Shown here piece by piece: positions 7,703 through 16,299 of a stretch of 64,000 bases of DNA (its first letter is position 1; each line of letters starts with the position of its first letter). Origin of the DNA: JAVBNC01 sp031551765 (GTDB lineage Bacteria; Desulfobacterota; Desulfovibrionia; Desulfovibrionales; Desulfovibrionaceae); contig JAVBNC010000056.1 in assembly GCA_031551765.1 (NCBI GenBank), positions 17,424 to 81,423 of the forward strand. The letters are read 5' to 3'. The notes beneath the pieces were generated by a model, which was given only the letters and a program-made list of their open reading frames with translations, searched no databases and was not told the origin of the DNA. The position numbers and the translations under genes were made by a program.

Positions 7703-9019
7703 TCAGCGTCCCTTCAGGCGGGTTTTCCCCATCAACCCTTCGTACTGCCGCGAGATAAGGTGCGATTCGATCTGGGACATAAAGTCCATGGCAACGCCCA
7801 CCACAATCAGCAGGCTGGTGCCGCCGAAATAGAACGGCACGTTGAAATTGCTCATGAGCACTTGGGGAATGACGCAGACCAGCGTTATGTATATCGCCCC
7901 CCACAGGGTAATGCGGGTGAGCACCTTGTCAATGTATTCATGCGTCTTGGCGCCCGGACGGATACCGGGGACAAAGCCGCCCTGCTTCTTCAGGTTCTCG
8001 GCGATGTCTTTGGGGTCAAAGATGATGGCCGTGTAAAAGAAGCAGAAGAAGACGATAAGCCCGATGAACAGCACGTTGTACAAGACCGTGGTGGGAGAGA
8101 ACCAGGAAGCCACGCGCTGCAGCCATTCGCTGCCCGTGGACAACTGGGCCACGGTGGCCGGGAAAATGAGCAGGCTGGAGGCGAAAATGGGCGGGATAAC
8201 CCCGGCCGTGTTCACTTTCAGCGGCAGATGCGTCGTCTGCCCGCCGTACATTTTCCTGCCCACCTGCCGTTTGGCGTAGTGGACGGGAATACGGCGCTGC
8301 GCCCTCTCCACGAACACAATGCCCACCAGCACCAGCACCATGAACACCGCGAGGACGATGACCAGGATGGGGGTAAAGCTGCCAGCCACGACCATTTCAT
8401 AGGAACTGTGGATAGCCCTGGGGATACCGGCCACAATGCCGGAGAAAATGACCAGGGAAATCCCGTTGCCTATGCCCTTTTCCGTAATCTGTTCCCCAAG
8501 CCACATGATGAGCACGGTGCCGGCGGTCATGGTAATGACCGTCATGAAGCGGAACGTCCAGCTCTGCGCCATGACAATAGGCGCGTTGCTGAGCGGACTG
8601 TGCATGCTCTCCAAAGCCACGGCCAGGCCGAACGCCTGGACTATGGTGATAAGCACCGTGCCGTAGCGGGTGTACTGGGTCACTTTTTTCCGTCCGGCGG
8701 CGCCTTCCTCTTTGGCCATGCGCTTCAGGTCCGGGCTCACCACCTGCAGAAGCTGCATGATGATGGAGGCGGAAATGTAGGGCATGACCCCCAAGGCGAA
8801 CACGGAAAGGTTCCGCAACCCACCGCCGGAGAACATGTCAAACACGCCGAACAGCGTGTTCTGCATACTTTTGAAGAACTCGCCAAGCGCCACCGTGTCG
8901 ATGCCGGGCACCGGCACGTGCACGCCCAGGCGATAGGCCACCAGCAAGCACGCCGTCCACATCAGCCTGCGCCGAAGGTCGGGCACCCGCGCCAGATTCT
9001 CCACGCCACTTAATGCCAC
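7703..9019 (-). CDS. secY: Preprotein translocase subunit SecY
   Basis: Channel subunit of the SecYEG translocon in the inner membrane. The 438 residues show ten strongly hydrophobic segments. Motifs include YRLGVHVPVPGID near the N-terminus, FSGGGLRNLSVFALGVMPYISASIIMQLL, YGGQTTHLPLKVNTAGVIPPIFASSLL and the C-terminal GLMGKTRLKGR. It is the last gene of the spc segment, 3 bp after rplO, and abuts map. Confidence 0.98.
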   Translation of the reverse strand: MALSGVENLARVPDLRRRLMWTACLLVAYRLGVHVPVPGIDTVALGEFFKSMQNTLFGVFDMFSGGGLRNLSVFALGVMPYISASIIMQLLQVVSPDLKRMAKEEGAAGRKKVTQYTRYGTVLITIVQAFGLAVALESMHSPLSNAPIVMAQSWTFRFMTVITMTAGTVLIMWLGEQITEKGIGNGISLVIFSGIVAGIPRAIHSSYEMVVAGSFTPILVIVLAVFMVLVLVGIVFVERAQRRIPVHYAKRQVGRKMYGGQTTHLPLKVNTAGVIPPIFASSLLIFPATVAQLSTGSEWLQRVASWFSPTTVLYNVLFIGLIVFFCFFYTAIIFDPKDIAENLKKQGGFVPGIRPGAKTHEYIDKVLTRITLWGAIYITLVCVIPQVLMSNFNVPFYFGGTSLLIVVGVAMDFMSQIESHLISRQYEGLMGKTRLKGR

Positions 9020-9022
9020 GGT

Positions 9023-9472
9023 TTACCCTTCCAGTGCCTTGGCTTCGCCGCCGGCATTGCGGATTTTTTCCAGAGCGGAAGCGCTGAACTTGTGCGCTTC
9101 CACGGTCAGCGCGGAGGTTACGTCGCCTTCGCCCAGAATCTTCACGGCGGAGCCGAACGAAGCCAGCCCGCGGGTGTAGATGTCTTCCAGGGAGATGGCG
9201 CTCTGGCCCGCGAACGCTTCCTGCAGCCGGTCGAGGTTGATGACCTCGTACCGGACCTTGAAGGGGTAGTTCTTGAAGCCGCGCTTGGGCAGACGGCGCT
9301 GCAGGGGCATCTGGCCGCCTTCAAAACCGGCGGGCACGCCCCCGCCCGCGCGGGCGTTCTGGCCTTTATTGCCTTTGCCGGCGGTGCAGCCGAGACCGGA
9401 ACCAGCGCCGCGACCGACGCGCCGTCTCGTTTTGCGCTCTTCGGCAAACGGATACAGTTCATGCAGTTGCAT
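9023..9472 (-). CDS. rplO: 50S ribosomal protein L15
   Basis: Assembly protein of the large subunit, 149 residues. The Gly-rich N-terminal half (RVGRGAGSGLGCTAGKGNKGQNAR) and the C-terminal GGEAKALEG identify it. Its ATG shares one base with the rpmD stop (TAATG on the minus strand), so reinitiation is likely. secY follows after 3 bp. Confidence 0.98.
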   Translation of the reverse strand: MQLHELYPFAEERKTRRRVGRGAGSGLGCTAGKGNKGQNARAGGGVPAGFEGGQMPLQRRLPKRGFKNYPFKVRYEVINLDRLQEAFAGQSAISLEDIYTRGLASFGSAVKILGEGDVTSALTVEAHKFSASALEKIRNAGGEAKALEG

Positions 9473-9642
9473 TATTTCACCACCTCGACCATATGGGGAA
9501 CCTTGGCGATCATGCCGCGGATAGCGGGCGTGTCCTTATACGTCTTGACCATATTCAGGCGGCGCAGCCCAAGGGAGGTCAGCACTTCGCGCTGACGGGG
9601 CTGGCAGCCTATCCAGCTGCGGATGAGTTTTACTTTAATCAT
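9472..9642 (-). CDS. rpmD: 50S ribosomal protein L30
   Basis: Small protein of 56 residues, beginning MIKVKLIRSWIG and containing LTSLGLRRLNMVKTYKDTPAIRGMI, the L30 signature. The longer upstream frame overlaps rpsE and is not coding. Located between rpsE and rplO as in other spc operons. Confidence 0.96.
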   Translation of the reverse strand: MIKVKLIRSWIGCQPRQREVLTSLGLRRLNMVKTYKDTPAIRGMIAKVPHMVEVVK

Positions 9643-9658
9643 GGCGCCCTTCTTCTCG

Positions 9659-10150
9659 CTACTTGCGGGGGGTGACCAGTTTCTTGCCGCGCACTTCGCC
9701 GACGGCGTCGGCGCTGCGCAGGGAGGCCAGGCCTTCCACCGTCGCTCTGAGCACGTTGTGCGGGTTGTTGGTGCCGATGGCTTTCGCCAGCACATCGGAA
9801 ACGCCCGCCGCTTCCATAACCGCGCGCACCGGGCCGCCGGCGATAATGCCGGTCCCCTTGGAGGCGGGTTTGAGCATCACCCGGCCCGCGCCGAAGTGCC
9901 CGAGCACTTCATAAGGCAGGGTGCCGTCAATAAGGGGGATCCGGATCATATGCTTCTTGGCATGCTCGGTGGCCTTGCGCAGCGCTTCCGGCACTTCCTG
10001 GGCCTTGCCGAGGCCGTACCCGACCCCGCCTTTGCCGTCGCCCACAACCACGAGGGCGGAGAAGCTGAACCGGCGGCCGCCTTTCACCACTTTCGCAACC
10101 CGGTTCAGGGCCACGATTTTCTCGAGCATTCCTACTTCGTTCTGTTCCAT
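9659..10150 (-). CDS. rpsE: 30S ribosomal protein S5
   Basis: Small-subunit protein at the mRNA entry side, important for decoding accuracy, 163 residues. The double-stranded RNA-binding domain appears as VALNRVAKVVKGGRRFSFSALVVVGDGKGGVGYGLGKA. The second domain has GPVRAVMEAAGVSDVLAKAIGTNNPHNVLRATV. It follows rplR by 18 bp. Confidence 0.98.
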   Translation of the reverse strand: MEQNEVGMLEKIVALNRVAKVVKGGRRFSFSALVVVGDGKGGVGYGLGKAQEVPEALRKATEHAKKHMIRIPLIDGTLPYEVLGHFGAGRVMLKPASKGTGIIAGGPVRAVMEAAGVSDVLAKAIGTNNPHNVLRATVEGLASLRSADAVGEVRGKKLVTPRK

Positions 10151-10168
10151 GCCACTACCTGCCGGCGG

Positions 10169-10528
10169 TTAAAATTCAAGGCCAGCTTCACGGGCGCCGT
10201 CGGCGACTGCCTGAATGCGGCCATGATAGAGATACCCGTTGCGGTCAAAAACAACCCGGACAATGTCCTTTTCCTTGGCCAGGCGGGCAATTTCCTTGCC
10301 CACCAGCGAGGCGCCGGCCTTGTTGCAGTGCGCCTTGTTCTCGCTCTTCGCCAGGCCCAGCGTGGAAGCCGCGGCCAGGGTGGAGCCGCTCGCGTCGTCC
10401 ACGAGCTGCGCGTAAATATGCATGTTGGAGCGGAACACCACAAGGCGCGGCCGCTCGGGGCTGCCGGTAATTTTTTTGCGGATACGGATCTTGCGACGCC
10501 GTCTCGCTGCTTCTTTACTCATAGCCAT
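10169..10528 (-). CDS. rplR: 50S ribosomal protein L18
   Basis: 5S rRNA-binding protein, 119 residues. Starts MAMSKEAARRRRKIRIRKKI, then PERPRLVVFRSNMHIYAQLVDD and the C-terminal FDRNGYLYHGRIQAVADGAREAGL. The third codon is also ATG, so the protein could be two residues shorter. Confidence 0.97.
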   Translation of the reverse strand: MAMSKEAARRRRKIRIRKKITGSPERPRLVVFRSNMHIYAQLVDDASGSTLAAASTLGLAKSENKAHCNKAGASLVGKEIARLAKEKDIVRVVFDRNGYLYHGRIQAVADGAREAGLEF

Positions 10529-10540
10529 GCTGCTACCTGC

Positions 10541-11080
10541 CTACTTCTTGCCGCCGGACTTGCCGACTTTGCGGCGAATGTGCTCGCCTTCGTATTTGAT
10601 GCCTTTGCCTTTGTAGGGCTCGGGCTTGCGCAGGCGCCGGATTTTCGCGGCGACTTCACCCACAAGCTCCTTGTCGATGCCGCTGATGGTCAGCTTTTGG
10701 CCTTCCGCCTTGGCGTCAATGCCCTTGGGCAGGTCCACCAGCACGGGGTGGGAAAAACCGAGAGCCAGCTCCACCGTGGTGCCTTTTACGGCCACCTTGT
10801 AACCCACGCCGATAACTTCCAAGGTCTTGGAAAAGCCCTGGGTCACACCCGTGATGCAGTTGGCGAGCAAGGTACGGCGCAGGCCGTGCTGCGAACGGGT
10901 TTCGCGCTCCTCATCCTTGCGGGTGAGGGTCACTTCGGCGGCGGCCACGTCGTAGTTCAGAAGCGAACACTGCGGCGTGACAAGCTGCCCCTTGGGGCCC
11001 TTGACTTCAATGCTCTCCCCTTTCGCGCTCACAGTGACGCCGGAGGGGATGGCGATAGCTTTTTTACCTATTCTAGACAT
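10541..11080 (-). CDS. rplF: 50S ribosomal protein L6
   Basis: Protein at the base of the factor-binding site, 179 residues in two similar domains. Identified by MSRIGKKAIAIPSGVTVSAKG and the C-terminal signature EPYKGKGIKYEGEHIRRKVGKSGGKK. It lies 9 bp after rpsH and 12 bp before rplR. Confidence 0.98.
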   Translation of the reverse strand: MSRIGKKAIAIPSGVTVSAKGESIEVKGPKGQLVTPQCSLLNYDVAAAEVTLTRKDEERETRSQHGLRRTLLANCITGVTQGFSKTLEVIGVGYKVAVKGTTVELALGFSHPVLVDLPKGIDAKAEGQKLTISGIDKELVGEVAAKIRRLRKPEPYKGKGIKYEGEHIRRKVGKSGGKK

Positions 11081-11089
11081 AGCGGCCCC

Positions 11090-11470
11090 CTACCAGATCT
11101 CGCACAAAAGTTCGCCGCCCACCTTTTTCTCGCGGGCGGCAGCGCCGTCCATAACCCCGCTGGAGGTGGAGAGGATGCAGATGCCAAGGCCGTTCTGAAC
11201 CTTGGGTATCGCGGAATGGCCCACGTACACGCGACGGCCGGGGGTGCTGATGCGCTTAAGGCCCTCAATGGCGGGCGTGCCCTTGTGGTACTTGAGCTGA
11301 ATTTTGATGGCCGCGTCTTCGACGGCCACTTCGTTCACATACCCTTCCTGCTTGAGGATGGCGGCAAGCGCTTCTTTCATCTTCGAGCGCGGCACACTTA
11401 CTTCCTTGTGCAGGGCCAAGTGCGCGTTGCGGATACGCGTGAGCATATCGGCAATAGGATCGGTTACCAT
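11090..11470 (-). CDS. rpsH: 30S ribosomal protein S8
   Basis: Central-domain assembly protein, 126 residues. Starts MVTDPIADMLTRIRNAHLA and carries RRVYVGHSAIPKVQNGLGICILSTSSGVMD. In E. coli S8 regulates the spc operon by binding mRNA near rplE. No such site was verified here. A 64-bp spacer with a GGGTGAAAGCCC-type hairpin separates it from rpsN. Confidence 0.98.
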   Translation of the reverse strand: MVTDPIADMLTRIRNAHLALHKEVSVPRSKMKEALAAILKQEGYVNEVAVEDAAIKIQLKYHKGTPAIEGLKRISTPGRRVYVGHSAIPKVQNGLGICILSTSSGVMDGAAAREKKVGGELLCEIW

Positions 11471-11534
11471 GCGTTATTCTCCTTACACGTCTATAACACG
11501 CGGGCTTTCACCCGCACGACCGGCGTTGACCGGC

Positions 11535-11720
11535 CTACCAGCTGGACTTGCGCACCCCGGGCAGATCGCCCCGCAACGACATGTTGCGGAAGCAGATGCG
11601 GCAGATGCCGAACTTGCGCATAAACGCGCGGGGGCGGCCGCAAATGGGGCAACGGTTGTAGCCCCGGGAACTGAATTTGGGTTTGCGCGAGGCCTTCACT
11701 TCAAGTGCGGTGCGAGACAA
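11535..11720 (-). CDS. rpsN: 30S ribosomal protein S14, zinc (type Z) form
   Basis: 61-residue short S14 with the CPIC and CRIC zinc pairs (NRCPICGRPRAFMRKFGICRIC) and the end GDLPGVRKSSW. The short zinc-binding form is typical of deltaproteobacteria and Gram-positives and differs from the longer zinc-free S14 of enteric bacteria. Lies between rplE and rpsH in the standard position. Confidence 0.97.
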   Translation of the reverse strand: MSRTALEVKASRKPKFSSRGYNRCPICGRPRAFMRKFGICRICFRNMSLRGDLPGVRKSSW

Positions 11721-11734
11721 TTTCTCTCTCTCCT

Positions 11735-12274
11735 TTACTTTCTGAAGGGCATGCCCAGCTGTTCGAGCAGGAGCTTGCCTTCTTTGTCAGTGGCGGCCGA
11801 AGTGACGATGGTGATGTTCATCCCCTTGGGGTTTTCCACGCGGTCCACTTCCAGTTCCGGGAATATGGTGTGCTCTTTGATGCCCAGGGTAAAATTGCCC
11901 CGGCCGTCAAAGCCCCTGTCGGGCACGCCGCGAAAGTCGCGGACGCGCGGCAGCGCAAAATTGACGAGCTTATCAAGAAAGTCCCACATCCGCTCCCCGC
12001 GCAGCGTCACCCGGCAGCCTATGGGCATGCCTTCGCGCAGCTTGAACGCGGCGATGGACTTGGTGGCCCTGGTCACAACGGCTTTCTGACCGGCTATCGC
12101 CGTCAGCTCCGTCACCGCTTCTTCCATGAGCTTGTTGTTCTGGGAAGCGGCGCCAAGGCCGATGTTCAGCGAGACCTTTTCCAACCCGGGAATCTGCATG
12201 GGGGATGTGTACCCGAATTCCGAGCGCAGAGCCGGCATCACTTTCTCGCGGTATACTTTTTCCAGACGCGTCAT
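11735..12274 (-). CDS. rplE: 50S ribosomal protein L5
   Basis: 5S rRNA-binding protein of the central protuberance. I choose the ATG at 12272-12274 (MTRLEKVYREKVMPALRSEFG), giving 179 residues, the usual length, with AGGG 8 nt upstream. A GTG three codons earlier is possible but badly spaced from that site. Conserved text includes KVSLNIGLGAASQN, KSIAAFKLREGMPIGCRVTLRG and FPELEVDRVENPKGMNITIVT. Confidence 0.97.
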   Translation of the reverse strand: MTRLEKVYREKVMPALRSEFGYTSPMQIPGLEKVSLNIGLGAASQNNKLMEEAVTELTAIAGQKAVVTRATKSIAAFKLREGMPIGCRVTLRGERMWDFLDKLVNFALPRVRDFRGVPDRGFDGRGNFTLGIKEHTIFPELEVDRVENPKGMNITIVTSAATDKEGKLLLEQLGMPFRK

Positions 12275-12284
12275 CGCGATCACC

Positions 12285-12608
12285 CTAATCCATTATTTCG
12301 TTGCACTTCTTGCAGAAGCGAACTTTTTTGCCGTCTTCCGTCAGACGGTACCCCACCCGGGTGCCTTCGGTGCAGGCGTTGCACACGACCATCACATTGG
12401 AAACATGGATGGGCATTTCCTTTTCCAAGATGCCCCCCTGCTCTTTCTTGTAGGGGTTGGGCTTGGTGTGGCGTTTCACCATATTGATTTTTTCGACCAG
12501 GACGCAGTCCTTCTTGCGAAGGATCTTGAGCACCTTGCCCACCTTGCCTTTGTCTTTGCCGGTGGTGATGGTCACCTTGTCGTCTTTACGGATACGATAT
12601 TGTTTCAT
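12285..12608 (-). CDS. rplX: 50S ribosomal protein L24
   Basis: Early assembly protein, 107 residues. KOW motif near the start (KDDKVTITTGKDKGKVGKVLKI), then NMVKRHTKPNPYKKEQGGILEKEMPIHVSNVMVV. The C-terminal half has Cys residues (CNAC and CKKC) that could bind zinc, a trait of several deltaproteobacterial L24 proteins. Located between rplN and rplE. Confidence 0.97.
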   Translation of the reverse strand: MKQYRIRKDDKVTITTGKDKGKVGKVLKILRKKDCVLVEKINMVKRHTKPNPYKKEQGGILEKEMPIHVSNVMVVCNACTEGTRVGYRLTEDGKKVRFCKKCNEIMD

Positions 12609-12617
12609 GGCGGACTC

Positions 12618-12986
12618 CTACAGAACCTCAGGCGCCAGGGAGACGATTTTCATAAAGTTCTTGGCGCGCAGTTCCCGGGCCACGGGTCCGAAAATACGGG
12701 TGCCCACGGGTTCGCCCTGCTTGGTCAAAAGCACGGCGGCGTTGGAGTCGAACTTGATGTACGAACCGTCCACGCGGCGCACCTCTTTTTTGGTGCGCAC
12801 GATAACCGCCTGCATGACTTCGCCTTTTTTCACCTTGCTGTGGGGCATGGCGTCTTTCACGGAAACCATGATGATGTCCCCGACAGACGCGTAACGGCGC
12901 TTGGAGCCGCCGAGCACCTTGATGCAGGCCACTTCTTTGGCGCCGGAATTATCCGCCACCTGCAATGCCGATTCTACCTGAATCAT
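12618..12986 (-). CDS. rplN: 50S ribosomal protein L14
   Basis: Protein at the subunit interface, 122 residues. It has MIQVESALQVADNSGAKEVACIKVLGG and the C-terminal GTRIFGPVARELRAKNFMKIVSLAPEVL. Also the docking site of the silencing factor RsfS in other bacteria. Confidence 0.98.
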   Translation of the reverse strand: MIQVESALQVADNSGAKEVACIKVLGGSKRRYASVGDIIMVSVKDAMPHSKVKKGEVMQAVIVRTKKEVRRVDGSYIKFDSNAAVLLTKQGEPVGTRIFGPVARELRAKNFMKIVSLAPEVL

Positions 12987-12995
12987 GGCGTACCT

Positions 12996-13262
12996 CTACA
13001 CGGCTTTTTCAAGCACGGACACCAGGTGCCAGCGCTTGTTGCGCGAAACGGGGCGGAACTCGATGATGGACACCTTGTCGCCCACTTTACCTTCATTTGC
13101 CGGGTCGTGCGCCGTGAATTTCTTGTGGCGGCGGACGAATTTCTTGAGCAAGGGATGCTGCACCAGGGTTTCAACGCGCACCACGATGGTCTTGTCATTC
13201 ACATCGCTGACCACAACCCCAACAAGCGTGCGTCCCTTCCTGTTCTGGATGCCTTCGGACAT
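12996..13262 (-). CDS. rpsQ: 30S ribosomal protein S17
   Basis: 88-residue 16S-binding protein with an OB fold. The chosen ATG at 13260-13262 gives MSEGIQNRKGRTLVGVVVSD. The upstream extension of the reading frame lies inside rpmC. The signature KTIVVRVETLVQHPLLKKFVRRHKKFTAHD is clear. One base separates it from the rpmC stop. Confidence 0.97.
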   Translation of the reverse strand: MSEGIQNRKGRTLVGVVVSDVNDKTIVVRVETLVQHPLLKKFVRRHKKFTAHDPANEGKVGDKVSIIEFRPVSRNKRWHLVSVLEKAV

Positions 13263-13263
13263 C

Positions 13264-13464
13264 TTACGCTCCCTTCTTCTTGAGATAGGTGAGGATACGG
13301 GCCACGTCGCGCCGGGCGGCCGGCAGGTCCGCGACCTTTTCAAGCTGGCCGGTGGCGTGCTTGAAACGCAGGGAAAAAAGCTCCTGCCGCGTCTCAGCCA
13401 GCTTGGCGGTCAGCTGTTCCGCGCTCATGCTCTCAAGTTCTTTTCTCGTGTCTTTCACTTTCAT
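13264..13464 (-). CDS. rpmC: 50S ribosomal protein L29
   Basis: 66-residue helical protein at the tunnel exit, part of the docking site for trigger factor and SRP. Start MKVKDTRKELESMSAEQL at 13462-13464, then ETRQELFSLRFKHATGQLE and the RRDVARILTYLKKK end. One base separates it from rplP. Confidence 0.96.
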   Translation of the reverse strand: MKVKDTRKELESMSAEQLTAKLAETRQELFSLRFKHATGQLEKVADLPAARRDVARILTYLKKKGA

Positions 13465-13465
13465 T

Positions 13466-13879
13466 TTACAACCCCTCGCGCACCACAATGTGCGTCTTGA
13501 TGGGGAGCTTGTGCTGGGCGCGCACCAGAGCTTCTTTGGCCAGCTCCACGGAAACGCCCTTGATTTCGTACAGGATACGGCCGGGTTTCACCGGGGCGTA
13601 CCAACCGGCGGGGGCGCCTTTACCGGACCCCATCCGCACTTCCAGCGGCTTGGAGGTATACGGGTGGTCCGGGAAAATGCGGATCCAGACCCGGCCGCCG
13701 CGCTTGATGTGGCGCATCATGGCGATACGCGCCGCTTCAATCTGCTGGTTGGTCAGTTTGCCGTGCTCCATGGCCTTCAGACCCACGTCGCCGAAATCCA
13801 CCGACAGGCCGCCGGAAGCGGGGCCTTTAAGGCGGCCCTTCTGGCGCTTGCGGAATTTTACTTTTTTAGGACTAAGCAT
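13466..13879 (-). CDS. rplP: 50S ribosomal protein L16
   Basis: 137-residue protein near the A site. Start MLSPKKVKFRKRQKGRLKG at 13877-13879. The longer frame upstream overlaps rpsC and was rejected. Other motifs are QIEAARIAMMRHIKRGGRVWIRIFPDHPYT, GSGKGAPAGWYAPVKPGRILYEI and the C-terminus LPIKTHIV. It overlaps the rpsC end by 8 bp. Confidence 0.97.
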   Translation of the reverse strand: MLSPKKVKFRKRQKGRLKGPASGGLSVDFGDVGLKAMEHGKLTNQQIEAARIAMMRHIKRGGRVWIRIFPDHPYTSKPLEVRMGSGKGAPAGWYAPVKPGRILYEIKGVSVELAKEALVRAQHKLPIKTHIVVREGL

Positions 13880-14519
13880 GTGCTTCCACCTCATGGTCGA
13901 GGATTTCGCCCTTGAAGATCCAGACCTTGACACCAATGATGCCATAGGTGGTGCGCGCTTCAGCGTAACCGAACTCAATGTCGGCGCGCAGGGTCTGCAG
14001 GGGCACCCGGCCGTCACGGTACCATTCGGTACGGGCTATTTCCGCACCGGCCAGACGGCCGGCGCAGTTGATCTTGATGCCTTCCGCCCCGAACTTGCGG
14101 GCCATGGCCACCGTGCGCTTCATGGCGCGGCGGAACGCGATGCGGCGTTCCAGCTGCTGGGCCACGCTTTCGGCCACCAGTTGGGCGTCGGCTTCGGGCC
14201 GGCGGATTTCGTTCACCTCAATCACGAACTCCTTGCCGAACTGCTTTTTCAGATCGCCGCGGAGCTTTTCAATTTCCACGCCCTTGCGGCCGATAACGAT
14301 GCCGGGCCGGGCCGTGGAGAGAATGAGGCGCACTTTGCCGCCCGCGCGTTCGATCTCGATTTTGGCGAGACCGGCGGCATAGAGCAGCTTTTTGATGTGC
14401 GTGCGGATGGTGTGGTCTTCGAACACGAAGGCCGGGTACTCTTTCTTACTGTACCAGCGCGATTGCCAGTTCTTGTTGTACCCGAGCCGGAACCCGAAGG
14501 GATGGACTTTCTGACCCAT
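13872..14519 (-). CDS. rpsC: 30S ribosomal protein S3
   Basis: mRNA-entry protein of the 30S head, 215 residues. Starts MGQKVHPFGFRLGYNKNWQSRWY. It contains the KH-domain signature RPGIVIGRKGVEIEKLRGDL and the C-terminal domain GRLAGAEIARTEWYRDGRVPLQTLRADIEFG. It ends inside the rplP start. Confidence 0.98.
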   Translation of the reverse strand: MGQKVHPFGFRLGYNKNWQSRWYSKKEYPAFVFEDHTIRTHIKKLLYAAGLAKIEIERAGGKVRLILSTARPGIVIGRKGVEIEKLRGDLKKQFGKEFVIEVNEIRRPEADAQLVAESVAQQLERRIAFRRAMKRTVAMARKFGAEGIKINCAGRLAGAEIARTEWYRDGRVPLQTLRADIEFGYAEARTTYGIIGVKVWIFKGEILDHEVEAHA

Positions 14520-14528
14520 AAGCGTTTC

Positions 14529-14861
14529 CTAGTTCTCGGCAAGAATGACGGTTATGTGGCTGGTGCGTTTACGGATATGCGTGGCGCGGCCTTGCGCGCG
14601 GGGCATGAAACGCTTCCAGGTGGGGCCTTCGTTGACAAGCACCTGTTTCACCACCAGGGCGTCCACGTTGACGCCGGGCACCTGTTCCGCGTTGGCGAGA
14701 GCGGAACGCATCACCGCGCGGATAACTTCAGCGCCCTTCTGGGGGGTGAACTTCAGGATATTCATGGCGTCTTCCACCGGACGGCCGACCACGTTGGCGG
14801 CCACAAGACGGGTCTTGCGCGGAGAGACGCGAATGTATTTGGCAATGGCTTTAGCTTCCAT
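14529..14861 (-). CDS. rplV: 50S ribosomal protein L22
   Basis: Lines the nascent-peptide tunnel, 110 residues. Begins MEAKAIAKYIRVSPRKTRLVAANVVGRPV and contains the extended hairpin region with GPTWKRFMPRAQGRATHIRKRTSHITVILAE. Macrolide resistance changes map to this loop in other species; none can be judged here. Confidence 0.98.
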   Translation of the reverse strand: MEAKAIAKYIRVSPRKTRLVAANVVGRPVEDAMNILKFTPQKGAEVIRAVMRSALANAEQVPGVNVDALVVKQVLVNEGPTWKRFMPRAQGRATHIRKRTSHITVILAEN

Positions 14862-14872
14862 GACGGCCCCCG

Positions 14873-15157
14873 CTATCTTTTGACCGCTTTGGTCTTTTTG
14901 TCCCCAGCGTGGCTGTGGAACGTGCGGGTGGGCGAAAATTCACCCAGCTTGTGGCCGACCATGTTTTCCGTAACGAACACGGGAATGAATTTTTTCCCGT
15001 TGTGCACGGCAAAGGTGAGGCCCACCATTTCCGGCAGAATCATGGAGCGGCGGGACCAGGTCTTGATGACGCGGCGGTCGCTGTTGGCAACGGCCGTTTC
15101 CACCTTTTTCTCCAAGTGGCCGTCCACAAAGGGACCTTTTTTGAGCGATCTTGGCAT
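14873..15157 (-). CDS. rpsS: 30S ribosomal protein S19
   Basis: Head protein that pairs with S13, 94 residues. MPRSLKKGPFVDGHLEKKVE at the start; VGHKLGEFSPTRTFHSHAGDKKTKAVKR at the end. Located between rplB and rplV, as in every S10 operon. Confidence 0.98.
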   Translation of the reverse strand: MPRSLKKGPFVDGHLEKKVETAVANSDRRVIKTWSRRSMILPEMVGLTFAVHNGKKFIPVFVTENMVGHKLGEFSPTRTFHSHAGDKKTKAVKR

Positions 15158-15170
15158 CTCTTACTCCTAC

Positions 15171-15995
15171 CTACTTCCGCCGGGTAATGATGAGCTTGCC
15201 GGAAGCCTTCTTCCGGTCGCGGGTCTTGTACCCCTTGGTGGGCATACCCCACGGGGAAACCGGGTGACGGCCGCCGGAGCTTCTGCCCTCGCCGCCGCCC
15301 AACGGGTGGTCGACAGGGTTCATGGCCACGCCCCGCACTTTGGGACGGCGGCCCAGCCAGCGGTTGCGGCCGGCCTTGCCCAGGCTGATATTTTCATGCT
15401 GGATGTTGCCCACCTGGCCTATGGTGGCCATGCCGGAAGCGAGCACCTTGCGTACTTCGCCGGAAGGCATGCGCAGAAGGGCGTACTTGCCTTCTTTCGC
15501 CACCATCTGGGCATAGGTGCCGGCCGCGCGGCAAAACTGGCCGCCCCGGCCGGGGTGCAGTTCCACGTTGTGGATCAGCGTGCCCACGGGGATACGGGCC
15601 ATGGCCAGCGTATTGCCGGGCTTGATGTCCGCGCCTTCGCCCGCCAGGACGGTGTCGCCCACGTTCAGGCCCACCGGGGCCAGAATGTAGCGCTTTTCGC
15701 CGTCGCTGTAGTGCAAGAGCGCGATACGGGCCGTGCGGTTGGGATCGTACTCGATGGTAGCGACCTTGGCGCTGATGCCCGCCTTGTCCCGCTTGAAGTC
15801 GATGATGCGGTACAGACGCTTGTGCCCGCCGCCGCGGCGGCGGCTGGTAACCCTGCCGTTGTTGTTGCGGCCCGCTTTCTTGGTAAGGCCTTCGATCAGG
15901 CTCTTTTCCGGAGTGGAGCGGGTGACCTCTTCAAAATCGGACACGGTCTGGAAACGGCGTCCCGCGGAGGTCGGCTTGAGTTTACGAACGGACAT
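15171..15995 (-). CDS. rplB: 50S ribosomal protein L2
   Basis: Conserved protein close to the peptidyl-transferase centre, 274 residues. The C-terminal signature RGVAMNPVDHPLGGGEGRSSGGRHPVSPWGMPTKGYKTR includes the essential His. The N-terminus reads MSVRKLKPTSAGRRFQTVSDFEEVT. It follows rplW after 2 bp. Confidence 0.98.
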   Translation of the reverse strand: MSVRKLKPTSAGRRFQTVSDFEEVTRSTPEKSLIEGLTKKAGRNNNGRVTSRRRGGGHKRLYRIIDFKRDKAGISAKVATIEYDPNRTARIALLHYSDGEKRYILAPVGLNVGDTVLAGEGADIKPGNTLAMARIPVGTLIHNVELHPGRGGQFCRAAGTYAQMVAKEGKYALLRMPSGEVRKVLASGMATIGQVGNIQHENISLGKAGRNRWLGRRPKVRGVAMNPVDHPLGGGEGRSSGGRHPVSPWGMPTKGYKTRDRKKASGKLIITRRK

Positions 15996-15997
15996 GA

Positions 15998-16288
15998 TCA
16001 GACTCCCTCAAAAAATTCGATTTTCTGGCCGGGAGCCAGGGTGACGTAAGCTTTCTTGTGACCGGTGGTTTTGCCCACGGTCCGCCCCTGGCGGATCCTG
16101 GCGACGGGCTTCTGCGTCAGCACGCGCACGTCGGTGACCGTCACTTTGAACGCTTCTTCCACGGCCTTCTTGATCTCGATCTTGTTGGCCCGGGGGTTCA
16201 CGAAGAAAGCGACCTGGTTGGCGCCTTCCTTGACGAAGGTGGCCTTTTCGGAGACCAGGGGCTTCATGATGATTTGCGAATAATCCAT
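15998..16288 (-). CDS. rplW: 50S ribosomal protein L23
   Basis: Tunnel-exit protein that docks trigger factor and SRP, 96 residues. MDYSQIIMKPLVSEKATF at the start, then FFVNPRANKIEIKKAVEEAFKVTVTDVRVL and a short C-terminus ending EFFEGV. Between rplD and rplB. Confidence 0.97.
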   Translation of the reverse strand: MDYSQIIMKPLVSEKATFVKEGANQVAFFVNPRANKIEIKKAVEEAFKVTVTDVRVLTQKPVARIRQGRTVGKTTGHKKAYVTLAPGQKIEFFEGV

Positions 16289-16299
16289 GACCCGACCTC

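Noticed and set aside
12275..12283. GTG start three codons upstream of the chosen rplE ATG
   Set aside because: The AGGG site would be too close to the GTG, and the ATG gives the family length of 179 residues.
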